NCBI GenBank assembly: GCA_949373075.1
Contig: CASIBX010000002.1
Location: forward strand, 65,019 to 124,823
Source: Candidatus Poseidoniaceae archaeon
GTDB taxonomy: Archaea; Thermoplasmatota; Poseidoniia; Poseidoniales; Poseidoniaceae
Length of the DNA: 59,805 nt
Direction: 5' to 3'
This document shows positions 17,285 to 28,000 of the stretch, piece by piece. A model generated the notes under the pieces. It had not been told where the DNA came from, did not search any database, and saw nothing but the letters and a program-made list of their open reading frames with translations. The number at the start of each line of letters is the position of its first letter. Position 1 is the stretch's first letter. Position numbers and translations under genes: made by a program.

Positions 17285-18928
17285 TCATTCTTCTTGTCGA
17301 ATAGCTTCAACTTCAACACGAGTAATCATTTCTTCAGACATTTCAGGTGATGACGCAGGTATTGGCGACACCATTTCGCCCACGTCAAGGAATAGACTTG
17401 GACCGTTTGCCATGAAGTATACAGAGCCACGGCCGGTTCTAGAATCAGCAGGTTGTGGGTCTGGGCTTGATGCACAAGCGTCAATGCAGCCATCTGCAAA
17501 TGCGATGTAAACACGTCCTTCAAGGTCGATGTGAAGGTCGTTGAAATCCAATAAGTTACGGTTCGAACCACCTTGGTCACTTCGGCAATCTCCACTGTTC
17601 AGACACATTGCACCAACTTGTACAGGGTCGTCAGTAACTCTTCGTGTGTGGAATATTGGGTTTTCATCCAGTGCATTCAGACTGTAGGTAACATAGAGGT
17701 GGTAGTGAACTCCGTTAGGGGCATAGTGACCATTTCCATTCCAATTATTACCATCGATATCAGTGGTGTTTAGCAATGAACCATTCTCGCTTCCAAGATA
17801 GGTAATTGCGATTCTACCAGGGTCCCCTGCATCGGTTTGCGGGAAGGTGGTCGAAATCACTTCTGCTGGGCTAATACGGATACTCTCTGAATCCCAAGTA
17901 TCTCCAGAGTCAGTACTTCTGGCCATGTAAATTCCTTGGTCTGCCCCTGTCCAAATATGGTATGCGTTAGATTCACTATCGGTTGCAACTTCGGAATTCT
18001 TCCTCGGATTTGGAGTACTAGCATCTTGCCCCATCTCTCGAGTATCCCAGGTTAACCCGTTGTCTTTAGACAAAATAACTGCAGGTGTAGCGACTCTTGG
18101 AGTAACGTACACCGTGCCATCAGGTGCGGTGGTAATCGCTCCATGCAACCCTCCATCGCCAGTGGCAAGTCCGTAGATTTGTCCTCCTGTTGGGAATGTC
18201 GCTCCGCCATCATAGCTGGTATAGCAAAATATTCCTGCTAGTTTATTGTAACAAAAGTAGACTGCTTCCGAGTAAAATGGACTAAGTTGGCCAAAGCCAC
18301 CATATCCTGAATCAGTCCATGGGCCAGAACCCAATTTTATGTGATCGTTGAGAGGGATTGGACCACTGTCATACGGGTTTCCTAACCATGATTCACCATC
18401 GTTATCGGACCAACCAATCCAGGTGGTTGCGAGCCCCATCATATGGATATTGAATATCCGGTCAGTAACTGGGTCAACCCATCCGTATGGGTCACTAGTG
18501 AATGGTGCCTGAGTTATGTCTGCAGTATTTTCCCAAGTAGCCCCATAGTCACAGGAGCGCATTGGTTTTTCCATAGCGATAAAGAACATACAACCACTTG
18601 ACGTAATTCCAATACTGGGCTCCTTTCCAGTTTCACCTACGTCACTGAAGATGTAATCGACCTCTATGGGAGTTTCATCAACAGGCATCCCAGAACCATC
18701 GGTTACGAAAACACGTGGATCATTAATTTCAGCTTCAAAAACCTCTTTCTCAGCGACCTCTTCTGAAGAAAATACGTAATAGAGAACAGTTGATGACAAG
18801 AGTAGTATTACTAATCCGAAGGCCATTGCTTGTACCATTGTAAATGGGCCTGCCATGGCTGGTTCGAAGATTGCATCAGGGGTGCTATCTTCAATCAATT
18901 CTGCATCATGAATTTCTTCCTTGGCCAT
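17285..18928 (-). CDS. membrane-anchored Asp-box (BNR/sialidase-like) propeller protein
   Basis: A type II-looking anchor at residues about 28-50 follows a short acidic cytoplasmic segment; the rest is extracytoplasmic. Asp-box repeats are visible: RSCDYGATW, SDNDGESW, SYDGGATF, LSKDNGLTW and RSTDSGDTW, typical of the six-bladed sialidase/BNR propeller. The sialidase catalytic residues cannot be confirmed, so glycan binding or hydrolysis is only a guess. The ATG at 18928 follows AGGTGAT; a GTG at 18937 lies three codons upstream. It is the last gene of the minus-strand run that includes PabBA and the zinc-ribbon protein. Confidence 0.78.
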   Translation of the reverse strand: MAKEEIHDAELIEDSTPDAIFEPAMAGPFTMVQAMAFGLVILLLSSTVLYYVFSSEEVAEKEVFEAEINDPRVFVTDGSGMPVDETPIEVDYIFSDVGETGKEPSIGITSSGCMFFIAMEKPMRSCDYGATWENTADITQAPFTSDPYGWVDPVTDRIFNIHMMGLATTWIGWSDNDGESWLGNPYDSGPIPLNDHIKLGSGPWTDSGYGGFGQLSPFYSEAVYFCYNKLAGIFCYTSYDGGATFPTGGQIYGLATGDGGLHGAITTAPDGTVYVTPRVATPAVILSKDNGLTWDTREMGQDASTPNPRKNSEVATDSESNAYHIWTGADQGIYMARSTDSGDTWDSESIRISPAEVISTTFPQTDAGDPGRIAITYLGSENGSLLNTTDIDGNNWNGNGHYAPNGVHYHLYVTYSLNALDENPIFHTRRVTDDPVQVGAMCLNSGDCRSDQGGSNRNLLDFNDLHIDLEGRVYIAFADGCIDACASSPDPQPADSRTGRGSVYFMANGPSLFLDVGEMVSPIPASSPEMSEEMITRVEVEAIRQEE

Positions 18929-18972
18929 TGAAATCACCTAATAGTTCTGTAATTTCATATTTTGAAATTATC

Positions 18973-19359
18973 TCAGTGACCTTTAGGACGCTCATACTCA
19001 GGGGTCAACCTTGCCATAACGGCCATGTGCTTAGATGATAAGAAGAACATGTAAACCGGGGTCAGTAGTGTGAACACACCAAGAAGTATCAGCGTGTATA
19101 GTCCCCATGGGTCTACATCTTTGATGTACAACATCCATGCTATCCACACAACTGAAAGCCACATTAGCGGAGACCAGCGACGAGCTAGCGCAGAGAATCT
19201 AGCATTTGTGACCGACTTATCGTACAATGATGCCGCCTCCTCTTGTGTAACTAGTCCCTTCTCTACTCCACAGCGAACACAAACTTGTGCATAAGGTCCA
19301 TTCCCGTGAATAAACTGTTCACGAGCATAGGTGCCGTAGCAGTGACGACAGGTCGGCAT
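18973..19359 (-). CDS. small membrane protein with N-terminal zinc ribbon
   Basis: The N-terminus has two CxxC knuckles (MPTCRHC and CVRCG, Cys 4, 7, 27 and 30), a likely zinc ribbon. Two membrane helices follow at about residues 66-83 and 90-112, then a short cytoplasmic tail. The ATG at 19359 has GGAGGT six bases upstream, so the frame's earlier ATG at 19392 (inside the PabBA stop region) is rejected. No function is recognised. It lies 26 bases after the PabBA stop and 45 before the Asp-box protein gene. Confidence 0.7.
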   Translation of the reverse strand: MPTCRHCYGTYAREQFIHGNGPYAQVCVRCGVEKGLVTQEEAASLYDKSVTNARFSALARRWSPLMWLSVVWIAWMLYIKDVDPWGLYTLILLGVFTLLTPVYMFFLSSKHMAVMARLTPEYERPKGH

Positions 19360-19385
19360 GTTAACCTCCACCAACAGTCTCCATT

Positions 19386-21338
19386 TCAACAATGCGATGC
19401 CCTTGTGAGGAATTCAGCAAAGACCAACATTCCATTTGGTGAACCAATCGACTCAGGATGGAATTGAACACCGTAGGTGTTTCCATCCCGTATTTCCATT
19501 GGCAGTACGCCTGTTTCATCAGTTGAAGTAATATCAATTTCACCCTTTCCTGTCAAAGTTAGAGAGTTATATCGCGTCATAACATGTTCTCCTTCTTGCA
19601 ATAAGCCATTACCGTTGGAAATAATTTTTGAAGGTACGCCGTGAACTGGTCCTAGTGGACTTTCAATAAGTTCCATCCCTCGGTTTATTCCAATCGCTTG
19701 GTGTCCCAAACAGATCCCTAGAACTGGAATGTCAAGAGAAGCGGCATGCATGGATAGTGGAGATATTTCAGGACGACCGGGCCCCGGTCCAATCACTACT
19801 GCATCATGGTTAATTTCTGCAATTTCACCCCGCCCATCAAAGACTTCAACATCACAACCAAACGATTTCAATGCATGAATTATATTGTGAGAGAAAGAAT
19901 CTAAGTTGTCTATAAAGGCAATACTAAGGTCGAATTGTTGTTTGGGACTGAATGGTTGTTGTTCAAGATAAAGGGGGTAGATTCCCAATTCTCCCTTTGG
20001 CAAAGGTTTAGCTTCAGAGTTTAACCATCCACAAGCGCGTCTAAGAGCAGCAGCTTTCCAAATTGCTTCAGCAACCTCACCGTCGGGATTGCTTTCGATT
20101 GTAATCCCGCCTCCGGCAACAACTGTTCCTTGCCAACCTTCAGGCGAATATCTTGCTTCGAGAGTTCGAATCATGATATTCCAAGTAGAATCCCCTGAGT
20201 GAACATCTATCCATCCCATAGAACCGGTCCAGAACGACCTAGGCTTCTGCTCGATTTCATCTATTGCAGCACAAACTACCGTTTTCGGACAACCGGTAAT
20301 ACTGCCTCCTGGGAATAAGGCCTGTAATGCATCAATCCCGTCCTTTTCGTCATCTAACTCTCCGGTAATTTGTGAGACTAAATGTTGCACATTAGCATAT
20401 GCTTCGACATCAAATCTAGATTGAGAAACAGTGCCTGGTTGCGCCACTATTCCCAAGTCATTTCTTTCAAGGTCAACCAACATTCGGTGTTCTGCTCTTT
20501 CTTTTCTATCGTGAACTAAATCTCTCCGTAGTAGAGATTCTTGGTCTGGGTCTGAACCTCTAGGTCTAGTGCCTTTAATTGGAGCAGTCATAACTTCGCC
20601 ATCTTTTGTTTCCAGCAATATTTCAGGAGAGGAAGACGCTAGAGCAATACCAAGGTCAGCGGCTTCGATATATCCGCTAAATGGGGCTGGGTTATTCACT
20701 GCCAACCTGTGGAATATGGCTGAAGGGTCTTCTTCTAAAGGCCCAGTCCATGTTCTTCCAAAGTTAAGTTGATACAACTCTCCTGCAGTAATTGAATGTT
20801 TGATTTGTCTTACAATTTCAGCATGTTCTGAATCGCTATGTGATGACTCTTCACCTTCAACTCTAACCGCCTTTGCTACCTCTGGGATGATCACCTCTGA
20901 CTCATCCCAAGACTCAACCAGCCAAAGAATAGCGAGAATCTCACCTTCAGCAGGAGGGTATTGGAGAGAGAGGGGTTGAGTCCATTGTACTAGGTCATAT
21001 GATAGTGCACCCGCCCAAACTGAGCCATTTGGAGTATGGGGTTTTAGGGCCCGCAACATCGATTCTAGATTCATTGAATTGAGGAGATTCGTTACCTTCC
21101 AACCTTGGTCTGTAAAATCTTGAAGAGCACCTTGCATTGGCTTTTTATTTTTAGAGATAATAGTTTCACCATTAAGCGGAGAGTGTTTTTTTTGAGCATC
21201 AACCATTGGCTGAGTAATTACCAAACGTTTCTTCATACCTTTAGCAAACATACTCCGGGTTGCCTGGTGAGATTTTGGACCACCCGATAGTAATAGGATT
21301 CTATCTTCGCCACGCGAAGAGATTAGACGGTCAATCAT
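19386..21338 (-). CDS. pabB: aminodeoxychorismate synthase, fused PabB-PabA
   Basis: Makes 4-amino-4-deoxychorismate from chorismate and glutamine for p-aminobenzoate and folate-type cofactors. The N-terminal two thirds are the chorismate-binding PabB/TrpE domain; PIKGTRPRG carries the Lys typical of PabB (anthranilate synthases have Ala), and FPGGSITGCPK follows. The C-terminal third is a class I glutamine amidotransferase with GPGPGRPE, the nucleophile Cys in LGICLGHQA, and catalytic HPE in GVQFHPES. A PabB-PabA fusion in this order is less common than PabA-PabB. The ATG at 21338 overlaps the pabC stop as ATGA, so the two are coupled; an earlier start at 21368 would lie inside pabC. Confidence 0.92.
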   Translation of the reverse strand: MIDRLISSRGEDRILLLSGGPKSHQATRSMFAKGMKKRLVITQPMVDAQKKHSPLNGETIISKNKKPMQGALQDFTDQGWKVTNLLNSMNLESMLRALKPHTPNGSVWAGALSYDLVQWTQPLSLQYPPAEGEILAILWLVESWDESEVIIPEVAKAVRVEGEESSHSDSEHAEIVRQIKHSITAGELYQLNFGRTWTGPLEEDPSAIFHRLAVNNPAPFSGYIEAADLGIALASSSPEILLETKDGEVMTAPIKGTRPRGSDPDQESLLRRDLVHDRKERAEHRMLVDLERNDLGIVAQPGTVSQSRFDVEAYANVQHLVSQITGELDDEKDGIDALQALFPGGSITGCPKTVVCAAIDEIEQKPRSFWTGSMGWIDVHSGDSTWNIMIRTLEARYSPEGWQGTVVAGGGITIESNPDGEVAEAIWKAAALRRACGWLNSEAKPLPKGELGIYPLYLEQQPFSPKQQFDLSIAFIDNLDSFSHNIIHALKSFGCDVEVFDGRGEIAEINHDAVVIGPGPGRPEISPLSMHAASLDIPVLGICLGHQAIGINRGMELIESPLGPVHGVPSKIISNGNGLLQEGEHVMTRYNSLTLTGKGEIDITSTDETGVLPMEIRDGNTYGVQFHPESIGSPNGMLVFAEFLTRASHC

Positions 21339-22021
21339 CTCCAGTCCTCTCCTAGAGCAGAAATACAAACTTGCTGTAAATTATTGGTTCCATCTCCAAT
21401 TTCAACATCATCTAGGATTGTTAGTCTCGCAGCACCCATCCCAGTTCCCAGTAGAAGGAACTCCTTAGCACGGGCTACAATTCTTTCATTTATTCGCCCT
21501 TCACTAATCACAAATCCTGCTTCTTCGATTGCAGATTTACATATTTCAAAAGTTACAGAATCTACTCCGCCCATTTTGGAATCACTAACCCACACAACTC
21601 CGTCGTCATCCAATACCAATGGCATTACTCTGTCACCATCAATGATGCAAAACTCATGAACCAAAAGGGCAACATCTGCACCCTTTTTGAAAGATTCAGT
21701 AGTTATTTCTCTGTACGGATTCCAATCTCCATGTTTGGTTCCCATTACCTTACGAGTCCACCTAGGAGCAGGGACAGTGATCCCTTCTGCTTCCATATGT
21801 ATTTCTTGATAGAACGGCTTGGAATTGAACTTAACACCATTTGAATCCACTTGTATTCTAATCAAACCATCCAAACCAGGAGGTACTGCGATTTCCGGAA
21901 TAGAAATTCCAAGAACTGCAGCGTGCTTCTTCAACCGATTTAGATGTAAATCGAGATGGAATAAGTGGCCATCTCTAGCTCTGACGGTGGTAAACACCGC
22001 ACTCTTAGGGCCCTCCATCAT
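21335..22021 (-). CDS. pabC: aminodeoxychorismate lyase (class IV aminotransferase fold)
   Basis: PLP-dependent enzyme that releases pyruvate from aminodeoxychorismate to give p-aminobenzoate. The class IV signature is present (VWVSDSKMGGVDSVTF, then LLLGTGMGAARLTILD), and the length (228 aa) is near the small end of PabC/DAAT proteins. The PLP Lys is a candidate in RKVMGTKHGDWNPYR. Coupling to the pabBA gene by ATGA overlap supports PabC over a branched-chain or D-amino-acid aminotransferase. The ATG at 22021 lies four bases after the propeller gene stop; an earlier ATG at 22039 would overlap it. Confidence 0.85.
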   Translation of the reverse strand: MMEGPKSAVFTTVRARDGHLFHLDLHLNRLKKHAAVLGISIPEIAVPPGLDGLIRIQVDSNGVKFNSKPFYQEIHMEAEGITVPAPRWTRKVMGTKHGDWNPYREITTESFKKGADVALLVHEFCIIDGDRVMPLVLDDDGVVWVSDSKMGGVDSVTFEICKSAIEEAGFVISEGRINERIVARAKEFLLLGTGMGAARLTILDDVEIGDGTNNLQQVCISALGEDWR

Positions 22022-22025
22022 GTAA

Positions 22026-25000
22026 TCACAACAAGTCATCCAAGAAGGAGGTGTCTATTCCTCCCTGTGCAGGCTGCTGTTGCTGAACAGGCTGTGTCCA
22101 ACGCTGAGGTTGTTGCTGTTGAGCAGGTTCCTCGATACGCTGTGCAGCCGCGTAAATGTCACTCTGTTGAGCTGGCTGTATGGCTGCCGGCGGTGCGACA
22201 GGTGGTGCAACCTGTCCCCCGAAACTTCCCGAATCATCCCAGCCATCTCTGGCTTGAATTCCCCAAGTAGCTTCTTGCAATTCCCAATCCTTGTTCTTTG
22301 TAGGACTTCCTCCTCGTCCTCTGAATACTAGGATGAGTAGGATTACTGTCACAAGAAGTAAGCCTGCTAAAATCATGTTGTCTGTAGTCAATAATTCTCC
22401 CAAGTTTGTAGACGAATCATCACCATCGGAGGAGTCTTCTCCACTACCGGATTTGCCAGGAGGGTCAATCCTTTCAGAATCAATAATCTCACGGCTGAAT
22501 TGGCTATCTTTAGCAGAAACTCCAATCCACCAAGTTGTATCATCACTTAGTTCAGGGAAGACACTTGGAGTAATCATGAACGAATCTGATGAACCAGATT
22601 CACCAACCATCTCAGCATCTACAACTTCACTAAATTCAGTATCAGAGATGTATACGACATATGAGCGAACACTTGGGTCAGTACTGTGGTCCCAAGATGC
22701 CAATATGGAATCATCGACCCATTCTAATTCTAAACCTTCAATGTCAGGTAAGTACGCTGCCTTATCATCAACACCATCATCGATAGCGATAGCGGTTGAT
22801 GTAACTAAATTATTTCTGTACGCATTTCCTGAAGAATCAACAGCAACTACTGCAACTGTAACAGGCAGGTTTGGAATAACCAAAGCATCGTATGCTAAGA
22901 TCTCGATAGTTAGCGGTAACTCTGGACTTCTGTCGAAAGTAGCTATTGGGTTCTGAGGGCCATTTCCATCAGCGCCTACCGATGTGAAGGAGAATGCAGC
23001 AGCATAAACTTCGTAACTACCGATATCACTAGATTCTGATAATGCAAACTCTAGTTGAACTGCAGTACCGTCATCACTTGGCATATCATACAGGTCAATA
23101 TCTTCAAGGCGCTCAGGAGGTGTAGTATCTGCTAGATTGTCGATAGGCGTAACCATAGCTGTGTTCAAATTGTCAAGGTGTACGTTGCCCTTGATATCGT
23201 GAACTGTTATTGCCACATACAACTCAATATCTGGCTGAATCTGACCTGGTAATGCTGAAGAAATACTACTTCCTCCATACAGTGCTGTATTCAAAGTCAA
23301 CTGAATAGGACTCTTTTCAGTATCAATCCATTGTTTGTTCAACACGATACAGCCACATTTTCCTGGCTCAGTTCCTGCCTCAACCCAGAAGTCAGTCAGG
23401 TCATCCAATGGATATTCTGCAACCCAGATAACATAGTAATCGAAGTCATCAACTTCGGTTGGAGCCCATGATACATCTATTGCAGTACCGTCATCATCAG
23501 GGTGGTCCCAAGCGTTTAGTTCAACGATTCTATCAGGTTCAGTAGCACCATCGATATTGTTGACATATGGCGTAACTTCTAGAATCGTTACATCCCCAGT
23601 ATCTCCATTGAGCCACTTGTCATAAGCTACTGCTCCGATCCAATATGCTTGACCGTCAATCAATTGAGTTTCACCAATTGAATCGATGATTGTCATATTA
23701 GTTTCACAATCTGGAACGATTGCTGCTTCCTCCATTCCATCAACATTTGAAGGAGGTATCTGTTGCTCATCAATTCCTCCTTCAATGTTTATTGGTACCA
23801 TGTAAATTACAACATAGGCACAGTCACTGGCAACGGAATTATCCCAGCCCATCTGCACTCTTCCGCCGTCGTCTTCAGGAACATCTTCTGCCCAAACGCC
23901 GGTGAGTTTTGGCGGAGGAACGCCGTCATTGACTCCTCCTGTAGGTACTACTGGACCAATCACTGTTGCATTCATCAAATCCTCCTGACCGGATTCATCA
24001 ACACAAGTGAATGCAAGCCAGTGTGGCTTACCTGCTTCCAAAGTTAGAGTGCTGACGTTACCTACTTGCGGTAAGATTTCAGCGTTTAGAGTCAAGCCTA
24101 GAGCATCGGTAACTTCAGTTGTAGATGCGTAAACGTGAGTACTTGCAAGGTCCAATGCATTACATCTTGCCCATTCAGCAAAGACTTCACCATCAACAGC
24201 AACAAATTGGTCTCCTGATACAGCGGTAGCCCATGCAGGAGGTAGAGGGACTTCATCGGAAGGTGTAGCTGGGCCAAATGGCGTAGAAGGGATTCCAAAT
24301 CTTCCATCGTTGTATTCTACTACAACAACTGCCCAATATTCAACCCCGTCTTGAAGAGATTGTCCTTCAATAGTTGTAATTTCAGTCTGTAGCCTAGAGT
24401 GCAGGCTGACTGAAGCATCAGGCGTTCGAGGTTGTAATTCAGATACAGTCGGTTGTGAAGTCCACGGTCCTTCGTTCAGATAAACGAGATATCTTGAGAA
24501 GTCCTCATCGTGAACTAAGGTCCAATTTGCCATTAGAGTAGAGCCGCCGTCGTCAGGCCTATCCCATAGAGAGAGTCCTTGTATTGGAGTTTCAGTTCTG
24601 AACCAATCGTAGGTCAGTTTGACCCACATGCTGCCATTGGATGGAGAACTAACTTGAAGATTAACATGGCGAGTTCCATTGATCAATATTCCATTATCAA
24701 TTGCATATTGCATACTGGTAATGAACGTAGGGTCGTTGGAGAGATTAACAGTAGAGTTCCATTTCATACCAACTAACTTAGCCCATGTAGCAGCGCCATC
24801 TACTGGCGAGGAGAATGTCAGAGGAACGTTCTGCATAGATATTCCATGAGCACCTGCGGTTCCATCATCACTCAATGTAACAGCATTTGCAGAGTCGACT
24901 AATACAACTTGCATCCCTGGGTGAGTATAATCTGTAACATCTTGGAATTGTAACTGGAATCCTAATGATAGAGGGTCAGCCCTTCTTAGGTCAAAGGATT

Positions 25001-28000
25001 CAACCTCGTCACCGGTATTCAATGACCAAACTTTCAGTCCATTAGATGTTGAGATAGTCACGTATGAATTTGAAACAACGCTACCACCAGTTGCATCTTG
25101 TGCACTGTAGCGGCCAATTATTGGGTTTCCATTGATACCTGCTTGTATAACGGTCCCTCCGTTATCTCCAATTGCGAGTAGGTATGAACCATCAGACCGC
25201 ATACTGTAAACAGGCCAATCTTCCATAGAGAATACATTAGGTCCTGTGTTGAATTGATTACTACTTCGTACCCAGTGAACTAGAGGTCCTATGTCCGTTG
25301 CAATATGAACTCCCCAAATGTCTGAGGCGACCGCAGTAACCGAGTTTGAAGGCAATTGGTCAAATTGGTGTAGATCAATAATAGTTTGATTGCCAGCATT
25401 GAATTGAGTAATTCCTGGTCTTTCAGTACCTCTGCCATCATGCGATATGAACAAACTAGGCGTGCCTGCAGAAGAAGTTGTTTTTCCTACTAAGGCCCAA
25501 CTAGATGTGCCCATCATTCCATCAGCAGCTGTGAAGGTGGAGAATGAGTTTGCAGTTGTATCATACATCGATAATCCACTTGGTGTAGCCATCCAGATAT
25601 TCCCATCAAATTCGATAATATCTTCGACATAAGATATTGGTAAACCGTCGAGAGCGGTCCATGCGGTATCCCAAGTATTTCCTGTGCTATTCCATCTACC
25701 CACACCGTTATTTGTTGCTATGTAGATTGTTTCATCACCAATATTATTCGAGACTGTCAAAAATCCGTTTACATTGTTTGAAGGTAAACCAGCAAGTAAC
25801 CTTCCTGCAGTATATGCGTTAGATGTTGTATTGAAAACTTGAATTCCAGCAGATGATGTCCCTGAACCCTGTAAACCGATGAACAAATCATCCCCTACAA
25901 CAGCAAGACCATCTTGGAAATTATGTATTCCCGTAGGAAGAGCTTGTAGCGTACCAGTAGTGGTATCTAACATCCTGAGCCCTCGGTTGTTGCTAGCGAG
26001 GTACAGGTCAGTTCCTACCAATTCGATATCAGTAACGGCAGCATTTGCAGGGATAGTCCATCCCTTTTGCCACTCTACTGAACCATTCGCTAATTTTAAT
26101 CCCTGTAGAACTCCAGAACCGGTGTTCTGCCATGAGGCTGAAGCAACCCAAAGGTGAGTTTGGTTTCCAACCATTGAAGTTACTTGACCGCTGACTAAGT
26201 TAGGTAATGCATGAAGAGTGTTCTGTCCTAATTGACCCAATGTGTCTACATGAGAATATCCTGAAGTCCCTCCTGCTTGGCCGATTAGCCATTGGGTGCC
26301 AAGCCAATCTATTGAAGAAACAGCAGAACCAGTGGATAGGATACTCGCTGTTCCCACTGTAGCACCATTGGCAGAGAGTACTGCGTATCCGCCTCCGATT
26401 ACATTGTCACCTTGTGTTCCAATATCGTAACCAATAGCCAGTTTTCCTCCTGCGAATTCCATTGCACCCCACCAGACAGGGTCTGTTGGAATATTGTGTG
26501 AAGAGGATGTAAGTTCAGATAACCAAAGGCCAGTATTGTAATCGTGTCGAGAGATTGGCTCAGAATCGTCATTGTATCCTACGTAGAGAATGTTACTTGA
26601 ATCATCACAAGCCACCGCAGCAGCTTCACCGTCTGCCAATCGAGTAGAGGTTGTGAAAGTCGATAAGACAGTTCCATTGGCTAAGTCAAATCTGGCAACT
26701 CCGCCGTTGTTTGCAGTTACTGAAACGTGGAATATTCCTGCGCACATGGCCATTCCAATCGGGTACCCATTTGGTATTCCATTGGTACCCGTGTCCCACG
26801 AAGTCCAAGCTCCCGTGCCGTCTAGGTGCATAATTTCTCCATCAAGCCCTTGCCATCCCTGATTCCTTGCTGTACCTACGACTAAGTCTGTACCATTTGT
26901 CCACAACTCGTAAACAATATCATCTGCAGAGTTTGGTAATCCAGAACCTGCAGTCCAGGTGCTTAACCAAGAAGAACTAGATTCATCAAATCTAGCGACG
27001 CCATCTTCGGTTGCGAATAATATTTCACCATCAAATTCTAGGATTTCTCGAATCGGGAATTCAAAGTTATCCCATTCTCCAATTTTACTTCCGTTCGAAG
27101 CAAATGCTTCGAGTTTAGATTCGCCCCAAGATATCCAATTTGTTCCGGCTGAAGAGATGAAAGAAGTCACTCTATCTACCGAGCCGCTAGGCATCAATTC
27201 AGCCTGCCATGAATCAGTGGTAAGGTTGTAAAGTGCAATTCCTCCGCTGCCTTGTGTTTGCCACCACTGTCCGCTAGCAACCGATACATGAAGCACATCG
27301 CCGATAATCTCTAGGCCGTATACATCTCCTCCATTTTCATCGACTTGGGAGCCTGCATCAAGTGCAGATTTTGATGTAAAGTTCGCAATATCAATTCGAT
27401 AGACGCTATCTGAAGAGTACTGCTGATGGTAGTATAGCGTGTCGCCGTAGATCGCTAAATCGTATGGTTCGCCATTTCCTGAATAGAGACTGTCAGTTAT
27501 CTCAATATCATAAACTTCTGAACCAGTGGTAACATTGAGTAGCTGGAAACCATCACTTCCTCCAACCCAGATGTGCCCTGGTCTGAAATCTGCAACCAAT
27601 CCAGTAACTTCTTCATTTCCTCCATCTAGGTAATTGTCTTCAGTCCAAGTGGTTAACCAATTATTGTTTGGAACGTCATATCTTGCAACACCAATGCCGT
27701 TAAGCCCGATATATGCAATGTCATCAATAACGACCACTAAGGCGTTATCAGTTTCTTCTCCTGCTTCCCAGGTACCAGTTACGGAGAATGACGACTTATC
27801 GATAATTCCGACCCCACTGGTAGTCCCGCCAAATACGGTAGAACTATTCATGCCGATAGAATAAACTCCCCAATTTGGCATCCCATCTTGCGCATTTACA
27901 CAATCTTGAATTGAAGTTTGACTGTATTTACATACGCCAATATTTGTTGCTGAGTATGCAGTTGAGCCATCGAATATGAAATCAAAATGTTGGTCAGGTT

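Noticed and set aside
17560-17575. tRNA T-arm-like sequence GGTTCGAACC
   Set aside because: Lies inside the Asp-box protein gene; no acceptor or anticodon arm could be folded around it.
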